A stretch of DNA of 64,000 nucleotides from Ascaris suum (lineage: Eukaryota > Nematoda > Chromadorea > Rhabditida > Ascarididae): contig CM024173.1 in NCBI GenBank assembly GCA_013433145.1, positions 2,699,101 through 2,763,100 of the forward strand, written 5' to 3'. The position numbers were made by a program, and so were the translations under genes. Position 1 is the first letter of the stretch. Each line of letters begins with the position of its first letter. The notes beneath the pieces were generated by a model. The model saw only the letters and a list, made by a program, of their open reading frames with translations, did not search any database and was not told the origin of the DNA. This document shows positions 1-15,400 of the stretch, piece after piece.

Positions 1-261
1 GAATGAGATGGTTACCAATAAAACGAGTGGAAAGGAATTTCAAGACGGAAAATCCTAAAAATTGACAACCGCGGAGGAGTTCTTATCCAAAAATTGCAAA
101 CGGTAGCTCGCATGCTGCTCTCCACCTTCCCTCATTTCTTTCATCCATGCAACACTTCACAGGCACTTACAAGACATGAACCATGTTTTAAGGGGTCCAG
201 TTGAATGAAACTATGAGTATCGCTTCAAAAATGAATGAAATAATTTGAAAACAAAAATTAC

Positions 262-403
262 AATGTCTTGGTTTGGCAATGACACGATCACTTGGTTCGG
301 AAGGCTGTCCTTTTCCGGCTTTATTCTTGGCGATAACTCTAAATTGATATTCTTCGCCTTGCTTCAGATTGCCAACAGTTGCTGCCGTTTCACCACCAGG
401 AAC
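262..403 (-). CDS. unc-22: unc-22 exon 44: end of eighth Fn3, last exon in window
   Basis: Encodes residues 2589-2636: [47 protein letters not shown]. The acceptor is GCATTTGCAG and the donor GTAATT, phase 1. The next module should open with an Ig domain in an exon outside the window; bases 1-261 are intron and show no exon. Confidence 0.95.
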
Positions 404-3400
404 CTGCAAATGCGAAGCATGTCTCCAAATACGGGGCGAAATACGTCTGCTTTCTTTACAAAACATCACTCTCGACTCATAATTACGAGCTTGTTAATGC
501 TGGATGTTTCAAAAAATCCATCACGACATTCTCCTTACTGAAAATGAGATAACCCACCGTCATAGCCTCTTCCCATCGTCCGTGCTTGTCCTTTTTCTCG
601 ATAATATATTCCTGGATGGGCGAGCCACCATCATCAGGTGCTTTCCATTTCAAGTCGACGTGATCCTTATCCCAGTCGACGACTTCTGGTTTATCGGTCT
701 TCCCAGGTACATCATATGGGTTCTTCGCCAGTATACCGTCTCCTTCGGTCGCCAACGGATCGGATTCACCTTCCTTGTTGATCGCTCTCACACGGAACTG
801 CAATCCATTTTAATTAGAATAAAACTGAGCGATAAACCATCAAAGAAAGATTTTCGAGCCCCTTCCGCATCAGCTGACAATACTCGAAAAAAAAATCCAT
901 CGTTTTAATCAACTCAGAGGTCTTAGTGCATCCTTGATTGGTCTGTTCGCCTCTTAGATCATTATAATCTGATAAGAATTTACTTCTCCTGCAAAAAATA
1001 ATTTCTCCTTTCTGAACTCAAAAAATGATCCGTTTTCACAAGCACATTACAGTTTGTTGCCATGCTTGATCAAAATTTCTGGAAATATGAAGCAACCTCG
1101 CCTAAATGAACTCCTTAATCCTTCGAGAAAGTTGTAAACCTGCGTCCAATTCAGTACATTACAAATGCTTCCTCTCCTTTGATGTCGTTAAAAAATTGCC
1201 CGACGGACGTTTCCAAGTTTTTTGCTTAGAGTTCTTACACGTAACATACCTGGTAGGTTTTGCCAGCTTGCAAATTCTGTACAGTAGCTTTCGTATCCTC
1301 GGCTCTTCCACATGGCACCCAGCGGCCGGTAGCAATATCCATTTTCTCAATTTCGTAGTGGTCTATAGGACAACCACCATCATCTAGTGGTGGTTTCCAC
1401 TCCAAATTCATGTGATCTTCGTGCACATCCGATACTTCGAGTGGTCCTTCAATGATATTCATCTTGATATTTATGCATCCTATGAAGTTTTGCTTAATAA
1501 ATGCATTAATGAAGAATGCAGCAACAATTGCTGTCCTGAAGCATATTCGAAAAATAATGTCTTTCAAGTACACGCTGTAGCTTCTCAATTAAGAATGCAG
1601 TAACCATCGCCTGAACTTATAAAAGCTCTTCAATGCTCTCATATTAACATTTGAAAGATATCAGCGCATGATAATCGAATCCGTAAAAATCACCTTCTGG
1701 CGCTGATGGTCTTCCGAGCACCATAACTTCCACACTATGTTGATCGGTTCCATTCACGTTAGTTGCAGTTAGTGTATATTTGCCGGCATGTTTGCGAGTT
1801 GCATTCGACAGCACAAAGCGTGTCCTATAGTCTTCATTAGTGATCTGCAAAAATAGTCCATGTTTCACACTTATGAGATCTGTGCACAGAGTTTCCTCAC
1901 GATGATCAAAATCATCGCTGCATTCACATTTAACTCAAGCCAAATAACATCCGCTAAGCGCATGCTCCTGACAGCCTTTTCAGCGATCTTGAAATATCGA
2001 GCAAAAAATATTCATATGGATGGCTTAGTAAAGAAATGATCTAGGGTCATCGGCATTTTTAAACCTCATTTATGTCATTCTTCTATACTTTTTTATTTAT
2101 GTCACAATTTTGCAGCACTTAAAATTTCTAGTTGAACTCTCTATGCTTGGCAATCAGTGATCACGAAATATCTAATCGTGCAAACACATTTTCTAATGGG
2201 TCAATCAAATGATTAAGAAAACCTATCTGCCTTTTTCGACTTTTTTTTCCCTCTAGTTATCCGCATCTTTCAAGTGTACTTGTAGTCACAACGGCTATCT
2301 CAAAGAATTTGGGATGATAGAATTAATTGGTATACCTTAATATGCGCACTGGCACTGAGCGGTTTATCGTCAAATGACCACACTTTTTCTGGTGGTGGTT
2401 CACCTTGAACCGGTACGTCGAACTCGAAGTTCTGTCCAACTTTTATAGTTATAGTTCGCATTGATTCACGATCGATGTGTGGTCGCACTGAAATCGACGC
2501 AAAGATTACATTACTACAAGTAAAGTGAACTTTAAAACTATCACCCTCATTATGGTGTATGCGCATTCTCAGTCTGAATTGTCCGATAAAATATGGGAGT
2601 AGTTCTCTCGTAAAGAAATGCTCATTGCACGTTGTCGTCATCGCCGTACAATCGAAACCTTACCCTATTTAGTGATCGGATGTATTTCTAATTGTAATGC
2701 GCGTTGCATAATTTAACTTATAAATAATGCGTTCTTGTGAACTTTGCATGAAATCTGCAAATTTAAGTAAGACGACGATTGAACAAAAAAGATCTCAGTT
2801 AAAGCAACAATCCCAACCAATGATGCCAAATCGAATACGATTTGAAAAAGACCTAAGGTTTTTAGACGAGATCAAGTAACTAAATATTTTTGGCTTCAAA
2901 TTTCGATAAACTTCGATAAGGGTTAATTCAAAAACGTACAGTTACGATGTTTGGCGATGACTCTATTACTTGGATCGGATGGCTCTCCAGGTCCAGCCTT
3001 ATTGACAGCTCGAATGCGGAACTGATATTCCTCTCCCTCTTTGAGGTCACGAATTTCCGCCTCGCATACAGGTCCAGCAGTTTCGCCGCATTTAGTCCAA
3101 TCTCTTGCATGCTTGCTCTTCTTCTCGATAATATAATTGGTTATCGGTGCTCCACCATCCTAAATCAGAATCCATGAAAGCGAATCCATTTGTGACCATC
3201 AATGACCAATGCAGGTGACCAGAACCACCACAGTTGGACCTTCTTCAAAAATAACCATCAATATTCTTCTCAACATTTCACAAAAGTTTTTGGGAATAAT
3301 TCCATGAAATCATTACGTGCATTTGTTTCTAATATTATAGCTCATAAAAATGTAGAATGCAGTAAATTTTTTTTCAACTTCTAAACGAAAGGCTTTTTAA

Positions 3401-6400
3401 AAAAAACATACGTTAGTTGGTGGCTCCCATTTCAGATTCACTCTATCAATGTCCCAATCAGTGATTTCTGGAGTTGCTGGTTTTCCTGGCTCATCTGAAA
3501 ATGTATAAATAAATTAAAAAGAGCAAAAATTTCGGCTTTTAGCATTGTTCAAGCGCTTTTTTGCTTAAATGCCTTGTTTTCGGTGCTGTCGGTATTCTCG
3601 TAAGGGGATTCGAAAGGGTAGATTCGGTATCCCCTTAGAGGGAAATTGTGCAAGATGAGGTCTTCTTGACTGTTGTTTTAATTGGGGTTTTATCTCGCTA
3701 AGCACATAGTTCACTGACTTCGCACTATTTTTTTGGCAAAGGGATTGATTTTATGGCATAGAGATCCCTCAATATTGCCAGCCTCTATGATCAAAGCAAA
3801 ATACTTCCTTGGAGATGGCAACGGATACACGTAAGTCGACAAATTTTTGGCGAAAGGAGATTTTTTGGATTAGCCTTAAAGAACAAAAAACCTTTAATCA
3901 TTGATCAAGGCTTAATCAAGTCATCGTAAAAGCAAGCGATAATCAATAATCATTGAAGAAATTGTTTGATAATGCTAGTTAATAAGCCTATTATAACGTT
4001 GGGAGGAAATTGGACATTACCGTTACCAAATAAGACAAAGAGATGTTCGATGTTCAAACTGAGTTATAGGAAGGCCTATTTGCAGGATGTTTTGCTGAGG
4101 GAAGAAATTGAAATTTTGTGCCTGGATGATTGAAATAAATACTTTGGTAGTAATCTCAATTACTTGAGAAATTTCGAGTTGTAGGCTTCAGTGGTGATAT
4201 TCTGAACTAATGCATTTTCCTCATTTTGCAATCCGAATGAATTGCTAATATTCTACACCTACAGCCTACCGTAAGGATTTTTGGCGAGTGTAGCGTTTTC
4301 AGTGTTGAGCGGATCGCTAGTTCCCTCACGATTTACGGCCTTCACACGGAATTGATAGGATTGTCCCTTCTTGAGACCATCTATGTGTGCCTTGGTGTCC
4401 TTGACCTTTGCGCAAGGTATCCATCTGCCTGTATCTGTATCCAGTTTCTCCACCTCATAATACTCAATCGGCTCACCGCCGTCGTCCTCAGGAGGCTTCC
4501 ACGCTAGATTGCAATTATCTTCATATACGTCCGAAACCTTAAAAAAAAACAACTTTTCAGTTCTCAAGTTTATTAGTTTTTAACGGCACCTTCTAATGTT
4601 ACCTACACTAGAGTATTTTGAACATTAAACTCTCTTAAGTATATTTCAGCTCATTTTTGGGTCAAAAGAATCGAATAATTGTGCGGTTATAGTATTCTTC
4701 TCTATGAAATGAAGTCGTTACAACATTTTGGTGAGACGGCAAACGACAATATAAAATGTCTATGCATCACAAACAATCCATAAAAAGACCAACAATTTCC
4801 TTCAGGAAATTAGTTTCATTTTCTAATGAGCAAATCGTAGACTTCATAAACTTGCTCGAAAATTCATATAAATGAACTGTATTACAGTAATGATGTAGTG
4901 GGTAACTCACAGCGAGTGGTCCTTGCGGTTTACTAGGTCTATCGAGTACCGTCAAGTCGGCCACCTCAGTGTCTTCTCCTTTTGAGTTCTTCACCGTCAA
5001 TCGGTATTTACCACAATCGGCACGTACTGCTGATGAAATACACAAAATTGTATGTTCGCGTTTCTTGACGTCAATCTGCAATGACAATCACAATGCAGAT
5101 TTATTCTAATCGGAAGCGTTCGGCAATATTATTATTAGAAGTATATATCGGAAACGTCGAATGGAGCGACTATTGATACATCCAGAAAGTATGAACAACG
5201 TAGTGTTAGAATGAATCGCAATATTTAATAATTATTTCTCTGCGCTGATCACAAGCTGATAAAATCAGGGCAATTGCTATAAGTGATAAATGCCTCAGTG
5301 ATAGCGATATCATCCAACTGCAATGCCTTATTGATGCATAGTGTAAAATGAAATCAGGCTTGAAGCTAGCACGCCTGATATCAGCACTCAGCTTACTCTA
5401 AGAATAAACTGATAATCCCATAAGATAATGATAAGTTGATGTTTAATAGTAAAATAGTAACCGATCAAGAAAGTAGTCGGTAGTGGCCTACTTTAAAATT
5501 TTTTTGTTTATAAAAATACTCGACAGTTAGCGAGTGTGAAAAGATGTTCTAAATATTAATAAAATTTTCTGTAGATTCAATTTTCATAAAACTCCATTTG
5601 CATTCGTTTTGTTTCAAATTTCAATATATAATTGCATCATATTTCATGGTTTCTTTTTTCGATTCTAGCATCTTGCATGTTTCCTCTCTCATGAATTTAT
5701 TATTTGGAATGGAATAAGCATGTTTCGTTTCCGGTATGATTGCGTTATTCAAAATTTTTACCCCATTATAAACCTTCTATTAGCAATACTCATCACTTAT
5801 GCCTTAAAGTTTCATTAAACGAAGTATTGTGATTGAGATAAGCTTAATGAATGTACTAAACTTGAAATGATAATTTGTAGGATTTACGTTTCGTTTAGAA
5901 ATTTGCCTAGAATTCGATGAAATATACCTGCAGAGTTCCACCACTTTCCAAGGTTTTATCGTTTTTGGACCATGTGACGGTTGGTGATGGCTCACCGCCA
6001 AATTGCACATCCCATCGTACCATTTGTCCAGCTTTCACGGTGATACTGTTGAGGCAATCGTGCTTTAGCCACGCCGGTACTGAAATAAAACTCCATTGAT
6101 GAATGAAAACAGAAAGATGCACTTCTATGAGAGCTGCTATCGATAGAGCTATAAATGAAGAAGCGTCTCAAGGAGGCTGATAGAATATGAATTTTTATCT
6201 CTTAACCTACCACACCAACTGGTTGCTAAAATCTACTGAAACAAAGAGGAGGCGTCCATTGCGCGTCTTTTATGAAATCATCCGATTGCACCAATTTGTA
6301 ACGAAAAAAAACTTTTGTAAATTAAAGTCGAATAGCAGGTTTAATTGCACTAACAAGGTTTCTTCAACGCATTAGCGAACGGCAACTAAACTAGAACTAT

Positions 6401-9400
6401 GAGATCACCCTATGCTATGAATTTTCTCTGTAAGAATTTCACTGTTGCAATTATTGTAGATTACAACGTCAAATATTAGCCATAAAAATAGATCCACAAA
6501 TATGCAAATATATAACAAGCACTTTTTTAATGCGTATTGAAAAGTTTTGAAATGTTCATCGATATCATTGCGATTGGTCGACACAGCACTTTAATTAATC
6601 ATATTCTTACTGAATTTAGGTTTGGCGATTTGCTTTTGGGATGGTTCACTGGGATTTCCTGGACCAGCCTTGTTGACAGCTCTTACACGGAACTGATATT
6701 CTTCGCCTTCTTTGAGATTTCTCACTGATGCAGTTGTCGCTGCAAATCACTTTTAGAAAACTCAAAATTTCCAACATGATATAAGGAAAATCTTAGCAGC
6801 GTCATGTTGTCATGGATAGTTATTGCTTTCATCATGAGGCTATTGCCCACATTTTTTTGAACCATCATTCCACTTCTCGTTCTCTTCTTTACCAACAAAT
6901 TCTACACTGAGGTTAGGTTTTGAACTTATGTAGTGCAATTTTTCACAAAAAAAACGCTAACTTATCGCTGATCATCAACACTAAAAGTTAATTGAGACTT
7001 AAAATTAGTTCGCTTATTTTTTAATATACTCAATTCAAAAGACTGCCAGTGCAAAGTTAATAAATATAAAAAAGCGAGAAAGAGCCGAAAAGAACAGAAA
7101 GCTTTTCGACGAAAATTTCGCGTTGAAAAGCCCACGATAGAAAAAGCTTTGCAGAACTAACTAGGTGATCTGGCGCACTCAACCCATTCGCGGGTCATCG
7201 GATCCTTCTTCTCGATGATGTACTCTTCGATGGGCGCACCACCATCTTTGGTTGGCGGTTCCCAAGCTAGATCTATACGATCCGAATCGTAATCCGTGAT
7301 TTCGGGCCGACCGGGTTTGCCAGGTTCATCCCATGGATCTTTGATTTGTACGTACTGATCTGCTGCTAGCGGCTCTGATTCGCCTTCTTTGTTAACCGCT
7401 TTTACTCTGTAAATTTCAGGGTCAGGATGTTAAGTAAATTTTTTACGTGGCGTGACTACAACGCTGAGCAATTCAAGATTCAAATACGTTGGCGTTCTTT
7501 TGAAAATTCCTCTTGCATTCATCGCAGATCTCTTAGTAATGCCTAAGGCAAATTCCAAGCAATTAGAGTTCAACGTTTGAAAATGCTGAAATATATAATT
7601 ATGCAAAACAAACGTTTAAGTCCGTAGATCAATAACACTAAAAATGATATGTAATTTGGAACCATTTTGTTTCTTTTTGAATCAGTGAATTTTAAAAGCT
7701 TTCATTGCAAATGCTAAAGAATACGCTAAGCAAGCAATAATTTGGGAAGCACAAAAACTTTACACAAGAAATTCCGCATTCAAAAGGTGACCCTGCTAAA
7801 ATAGAGCAGCAATGAAGACCATTTCCTAATGCACTCGTTCAAAATGTCGTTTAAATCTCTAGTAGCTAGTATATGACTGCTTACCGAGTAGCTAAAGCAC
7901 AAATTAATTCGTGTATCTGGTAAATTCGCTATGTATATAGCTAGCAACTAAATTCGGTAAATTCGTTATATTGCATAGCAACGCCGGCAAAAAGCGATGT
8001 TGTTCTACACATTTATTGTTGCTGTACAAATTTTGTGCTATATATTGGTGTTGGGAATCTGCATGTGGGAAATATGGACCAATAAACGAATTTCCGGGGA
8101 CTCTGCTCCTAGGAACGAAACGTTTGCAGGCGTTAACGCAGTCACAATCGAACTATCTATATGGCTACTTAATCAAACATAACTCTCATGAAATTATCTC
8201 TTTTATTGTTAATTGCTCGCGATCTATAAAAAACCTACAATGATAAGTTAAACGTTTTGATTAAATAGGTGATAGAAGTTTAAATAAAGTCATAAAAGTT
8301 AGTTACCTGAACTTATAGTTGCCTTTATTCTTCAATCCTGTCACCTTCAATTTCGTCTCATTTGGTGCAACATTGCCAACTTTAAAGAATTTGCCTTTCT
8401 CGTCCATATCTTGAGCTTCGACAACGTATTCTGAAATTGAAAGTTTTTCACGCTTACAATATGGATCGCATTTTTAAAGGGAAAATTTTCTGCGTTGACA
8501 TATTTATTTACTCATCTGAAAATAGAATTTGTTATTTTTGAGTTAAACACTACATTTGTGTCTTAAATCATTTGCCCCTATTAGCTGTATTCATCGGGAG
8601 CGTTCGAATCAGCCAAGAAATTTGGTCATCCGGCAATCTTTGAGTAGCCTCTAACAATAGAAATCAACAATTTTTCAAGGTTGAAGAAAGTTTTTATCTA
8701 ATAGTATTGCCAGCTGATGCATCGTTCTTGCTAAGAAAATCTCTGTTATAAGAGAAAACATCGTATGACTAAAAGGATAGATGCTGAACTTATGCAAACG
8801 TTTTCTATTCAACCTACATGAAATTTTATGGAATTTATAATGCAAGTGAATCCGGCTTTGAGATCACATGAAAGTTGGTTTTTGCGCAAATCCTGCAATC
8901 ATTCCAAAAATTTTTGATCGTGGAACTGATCTAAAATTCAGCAAAAATTTCTCCTTCTTTTGTTCCAAAGGCCTTATATAGAATATTTCCGCCCTGTGAA
9001 GAAATTCTGCGACACCCGGAAAAATTTTTCGCGTAGGACCATTGACATTTGGATTTCGTCAAAAAAGTCTTCTTCCTCATATAGCAGCCGTTAGTTCAAA
9101 AAAAAAAAAAATTCTATAGACTAAATTATGAAACAGTGGATCGATGACAGCGATTCGTTGTGCCGATGATAGATGGTAAGTGTAGACTTATGAAAAGTGA
9201 CCGCTTTTATCCTAACCGATATTTCATATGCTTTAAATTAAAAGTCTAATTTCTTTATTTGCCGAACCTCAATTCCTGACTTATATGACCTTTTTGCTCA
9301 GCATTAGGGAGATGGGAGGGGGAACGAAAAGAGATGGGCAGTGGGGGAAGCAGAAGCAATCGTATAGCCGAACAGCAAAGTCAACAGCCATTTCGATAGC

Positions 9401-12400
9401 ACGATATCGCATTAGCAACCAGCCTTATTCGAATTATCCTTTGCCATATGGTTTTGCCTTTTAGTGCTGTAATACGTCGTGCAGTTTTTAACTACGTCAC
9501 GCATCCCTTGTTAGTTCATGTTACAGCGGTTTTTATGTTATACGCATAGTGGCTTATTTCCTGTGGCAGTTTGTATAGGTAGAGCTTCGTCGCTTTAACT
9601 TACTGGTCATTAATCGTGTTTATTTGTTCGAGTTACTAAAAGTATATAAATGCTAACCTTGAAGCGGTTCGCCTCCATCATCGTCAGGTGGTTTCCAATC
9701 TAGAACGCATCCATCTCCGCAAATTTCTGATATATTCAGCGGTCCATTAGGTGGCGTTGGTTTGCTAATGACGGTTACGGTGGCAGTCGAATCACATTTG
9801 CCGCTCGCATTTTTCAGCGTAATTGTGAATTTGCCAGAATCGCTTCGCTCAGCATTCTCTATCTGAATCCTCAATCCCCTATTAAACTTTATACTCCAGT
9901 CGTATTCCTAAATTCGAATGTTCCCTTAGGAAGTGATGACGCTATTTGCACGTATTCCTGACCACCACTACATTATTAGACGGTCCTATCTTGTGATTAC
10001 AACAAAACTCGATTCCCATAATCGGCGATTCCTTCAGCTCTTGGAATTGTACGGCCCTTTAATAGGTATATCAAACACATTTCTCTGCTTCTAATACTCG
10101 AGAGATTAACACCCTTTAATTTAGCAGGACTAGTGTTAAAAACAACTGATGAAATATTACTGATAAAAATGATTGATAAAACATTATATGAGTTGAATAA
10201 ATCAAATAGAAATTTTAATGCTTATTACCTTCATTACATGTTTGCCTCGTTCGGTGGCCATTTTGCATCTTCCGGTTGCTTTCAACGGTTTACCGTTCAC
10301 TGTCCATGTGACATCAGGCAACGGTTCTCCCAAGATCGGGATGTCGTATTTGATTGTTTCGCCGACTTTCAAGCGGAGATCTTTTATGCCACCGCTGGGG
10401 AAACTTGGTGGCTCTGAAATTATGCAAATTTATAAATGATTTCCAAAAGAAGAGACTACTGCTCAGCTAAAATGTCACAAGAGTGCACAATGATATTTAT
10501 CTTGCTTTGTAACTTTTTCAAAAACCTCACCCCTCATGAGATGGCTGTGAGCGTGAAAAGTTTTATATTTCATCCTGCAGAATTTATGACGTCATCCGAA
10601 ACTGTAACATACTGCATTTGTTTATATCCCGAGTTATTTCTTGGCTGCTGAAAGTGGTGTAATTCTTTTTTTCCGATGCGTTCATGCAGTTTCTTTTTTC
10701 CGGGCATTGTTGATGAAGTTTGCGCTCATAAGTAGGTTTTCCGTTGCTTGCTTTAGACGAAGATAACAAACCGGATGTGAAGAAAGGGAAGTTTCCCTGG
10801 ACGATCGTAAGAACCTCTTAATCAGTAAGGCAAGAGTTACCTGCGAATTTATTGGGAAACGTCGGTGGAAATTTTTTACTTAGCGCTTTAAGTAGACGGT
10901 ATCCCATTAAATTCAGAAAATGCTCCTGTTCCAGAGTTACCATATCAGCTATCACCACCATAGAGATATTTCCTAAGATCGTTGATTCAGAGATGTCATT
11001 TCTACGAAATCAAAAATATTAACCAGGAAGAAATTTAGCGCAGTTTTTGAAAAATGTCGCGAATTCGAAAATCAGAATACTATCATATCCGAAACGCATT
11101 CAGCAAGTAAATAATTAGAAAAAACCTCATTTTCAAATAATCAAACCATCTGACTCCACTACGCCACCGAACAGAAGAGGAGATATTATTAGACGACAAT
11201 ATTTATAATACGTGAATAACTTCGTCTAAACGCGTTTGTTGACCGTGGAGGGAGCGAGGTGGGGGAGGGCTGAAGAGGGTATCGAAAGCTTTCACCTCGA
11301 GCACCTTAAATCTCCTCTCGCCAAGCGCAAGTGCATCAAACCTCCATGCAAATGCCTTAAAATCTCCAAGCCTGTTCAAGATAGGAAAAAGACCGAGGCA
11401 GGGATCGAAAGTGAGGTCAAGATATAGACACCCCAAGAGGGGTTTTTCATACCCAACAGGCCATTAAAGCTGGAGCGAGATTTATCAACTGTTCAGTTTA
11501 CTCTTATAGTATCTTTACCTCCACTCTCAAAGGAAGCATTACGGGTTGAAATATGGATTCAGAAAACGATAATTTTAAATTAGTTAATCGCGAATCCATA
11601 CTGAAAAGTTCTCGTCCAATTCAGGTGCTTCGGGATGTAGACAAGATATACTGCCAAATTTCGCAAAATGCCCACAAATCAACTTCTACTAAAGTATAAA
11701 TTAGCCGCTTACCTAATTTTCCTTCAACAATCCACCAGCCCACTAATTAGACATGTACCTTCGTAGACTATGAGGTGCTTTCCAAATTCAGCATACCTGG
11801 TTTTGCCATTATCTTATACGGTCGTCCGTGGTCGCAAGGATCGCCTGGACCAGCCTTGTTGACTGCACGTACTCGGTAATAATACTCTTTGCCCTCGACC
11901 ACCTTATCATCGAGGAGTGAGAATACGCTCTTCGGTTCTTTGCCTTCGGTAGAGCCCGGCACAGTACCAACTTCATGCCAATCCTTTTCAGATTTGTCTC
12001 GTCTTTCGACGATGTAGCTCTCGATGGGAGCACCACCATCGTTTTCTGGTGGTTGCCATTCCAATAGCAACGAGTCTTTGCAAATGTCTGCAGCCTTCAT
12101 GTTCTTTGGCTTATCAGGTACCGCTGAAATTGTCGTTTAAAATTTTTCATACGCATTATATTTATGCAAATATAATACAAAAATAAACTTATAGGTTGTT
12201 ACCTCCAAGTTTACTAATCTTTAAATTATTTCGTAGTAATTCAATGAGTGCGTTAGAGAGTAATTTCCCCTATCGTATAATATTTTCAATGTGCCCTTTT
12301 CCGAAATACTCACGTTAAGACATAAAAATAACTAAATTAGCATGCGATCTATCTCTCAATTGTACATATAATTTCACCTATGGAAGCAATTATCTGCTAG

Positions 12401-15400
12401 AGGAAATCATTTGCATTCTCGAGTTACATTCAACAATCGTAAAAGCTATCCATTCAAATATGATGCTGCAAATAAAACTGAAGAAATGATTTTGATAAAA
12501 AGAGGAATGCATGAGACTGTTGCAATTGTTTAAAATGAATGCCAATCAGTATACAGTATTTTTACGAAATAAAACGACAACATAAATATAACGTAGAGGG
12601 AAAAAAACAATCCTCAACATTAATGCCGATGGGGATTACTGCAACGTAGAGACAAAAAGAAGAGATCTTTGAAGGCGGATTGTGGCTGCGAATTCTATTC
12701 TTTTGAAGAAAACAGCATACTTGAGCAATATTGGCAAATGAACGCATGGTGACGCTATGAACGATTACAGTAACCTTATATGTCATGAATTAAAGGAAGA
12801 TAATACGCATATCTCTGTTTTAGGGTCTAACGTTTATTTGTGGTACTTGAAGTGGGAAATTTAGTGTGTATTGTCCCCAAAAATCGCTTTTCTTGGATCG
12901 TTCATTGTATGTGACATTTTTGAAATACTACACTTTTCAGTTGTATAAAGATATAAACGAAGCGGATCCTCTATCCTTTCATAGAATATGGCACATACTG
13001 TAAGGATTCTTTGCGAGGATCGATTCGCCGGTGAGAGGTTCAGAAGCGCCGACTTCGTTGACCGCTTTAACGCGAAATTTATACTCGCCATGTTCTTTCA
13101 AGTCTTTCACCTGAAATTTCCCTTTCTCAACCATCCTCTAAATGAGTTCCATAAAGAAAACACAACTTAATACCTACGGTAAAAATCATAAAACAATCGC
13201 CTATGATGGAGAATTCTGTCTTTGCATTTTATCGTTGAACTTTTATATTTGTTCCTCATAGGTATATTCGTGAAATTTTTCTGCAAAGGTTTTATTGGCA
13301 ATTTTATCTAATGACTGCAATTATTCCATTCAATAATGTTTATTTCGTGATTGCAAGATTGTTTTCTTTTACGATTTCTATGCTTATTTGTCACTTACAA
13401 CGAAAGTGTATATATTCGTCTCTGTAGTAAATGGTCTCCATATTTTTATTTGATGTTAATAGCAGACTGCTGATATAAAATTCATTTCATTTATGATGCG
13501 AATTCCTGTTCAGAAATACTCCTTAGTTTATCGATCTTCTAAATGAGTAAAGAGAACACCGAAGTAATAAGAACCAAGAACGTTCAGCGATAGAGCTTGT
13601 TGTTTACACTCGCTGCTTAAGACCATTATGAAACCAACGCCAGTTCGCATTTAGCTTCAACGACACCTCTCCCTTCATCGCTTTCTTTACCCTACAATTT
13701 GACAACAACTGTGTATACCTTGAACTCGGTTCCTTTAGTTTCACCGATCTTCACCCAATTGCCGGAGCGTCCTTCTTGCATCTCAACAATGTACGCTCTG
13801 ACGGGAGCTCCTTCTTGTGGTTCAGCAGCCTTCCATTTCAAGTCGCATCCTTGAGCAGTCACATTCGTCGTTTCAAGAGGGCCTTTCGGTGCTTTTGGCT
13901 TGTCCTTGACGAACACTTCAAATGGTGCTAATACAGTACCACCTGTATTGCCAAGCTCCAGTCCCCATTTGCCGGTATCTCCCTTCTTTGGATTCTGAAG
14001 TAAATAATTATAATAAGAAATGCTATCATGGAATCGGGATGAGAAGCTTTCGAAGATTTGCGGTTTGAGAGACCTTCTGGTTTAGCATCCAAAACAGTAG
14101 CGAATTCATTCATTTAACTCGCTGCAGTTGTAATCTACCACGCGGTTTCCATCAAAATGACCACTGAAAGGGCTCATGCGCTCTAAAACTTTTCTTCCGT
14201 TTCTTGGCTCATGCTCCACAGCACACCGTTTGTCTAACAGTTAAAAGACGTCCCACATATTCCACTAAAATTTAAGCACTAAAATCGAAGAACGAAGACC
14301 GCAGAAGATACTTTTAAAATATAACTTACTTAAAAGTTAAGAGGTAATTACCTACTTACAAGTGCTCAGTGAAAAATGCATATTTTGATCAGAAAAGCAT
14401 TTTTTTTTCGAAAACAAGCTCGCTAAAAAATACTACCAACAGTTCTCGAAAATAAGGAATCACTGAAATCATCAAAGAATTATTGAGCCGTTAAAATTGC
14501 GACTTCCACAATAGAAAAGGAACGACCCTTTAAGCTGTAAATAAATTTCTAATTTAGAATAATATAAACACTTGGAATGCATAAAATTCCCTGAAAAAAA
14601 AAATAAAGAAAAAAGAATCGAATGCAACAGCATTTCCTGATGCGACAACAAGATTCACGATAATGGGGATAAGCTATAAAACTTGGCAGCATAGTTTAGG
14701 TGATAATAATAGACATGCCTTGAACTTGATCTCAGCGACATCACCATTGATGACCACTTCCACAAGGTCTTTTAGCTTGTTCATATCGACTGGCTTACCA
14801 TCGCGTAATAGCACAGGCTTGATCTCGGTTCTTCTCGCTCCTTTGATTTGAAATGGTACTTTAATCACTTCCGGCTTACCTGCCTCCATTTCCACCTAAA
14901 ATTCTTACGCTCAAGATCCTTAAGTCCAGTTGCGTAATCACAATGTTTTCGCCTATACTCTTTATGCGATATCTTTGCTCTTAAAAGCTCCTTCATGAAG
15001 AACTCCTGGGAATTTCAACCAATCAGCTACGCAAGTAGGACAAGGAAACACAGCGCAACCGGCTTGCTCCACCTTTGGATCTCGAATCAAATGAAAATAA
15101 ACAAATTCGTATAAAACATCATGTAAAATGAGGTTGCCTCAAGTGAGGTATAAAAATGTCGGATATTTTAACGAAACCACAGCAGCTCGTAAAGCGACAC
15201 TTTGAAGCTTATAATTTTGTTCTTTAGGTGGCATCGATAAGATAGCCAAATAAAGGCGTGATGCTAGCTGCCTTGACTTGGCAACGACCTAACGATGTCG
15301 ATGATAGAAGTTTGCATCGATGTATTGTATACAGAAACTCATTTTATCCAGGTTTGCCATGCTTCACAGGTGATTGCACTCCTAGCAATTAAGCAGGTAC

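Noticed and set aside
504..908. 134-codon plus-strand ORF
   Set aside because: Shadow of exon 43, which encodes a clear Fn3 segment on the minus strand.
2928..3110. Minus-strand [15 protein letters not shown]...
   Set aside because: Wrong frame over exon 39; the correct frame gives the Fn3 sequence [20 protein letters not shown].
3601..3637. 9-bp inverted repeat TAAGGGGAT/ATCCCCTTA
   Set aside because: Real, but short; a 9-bp match is expected by chance several times in 64 kb.
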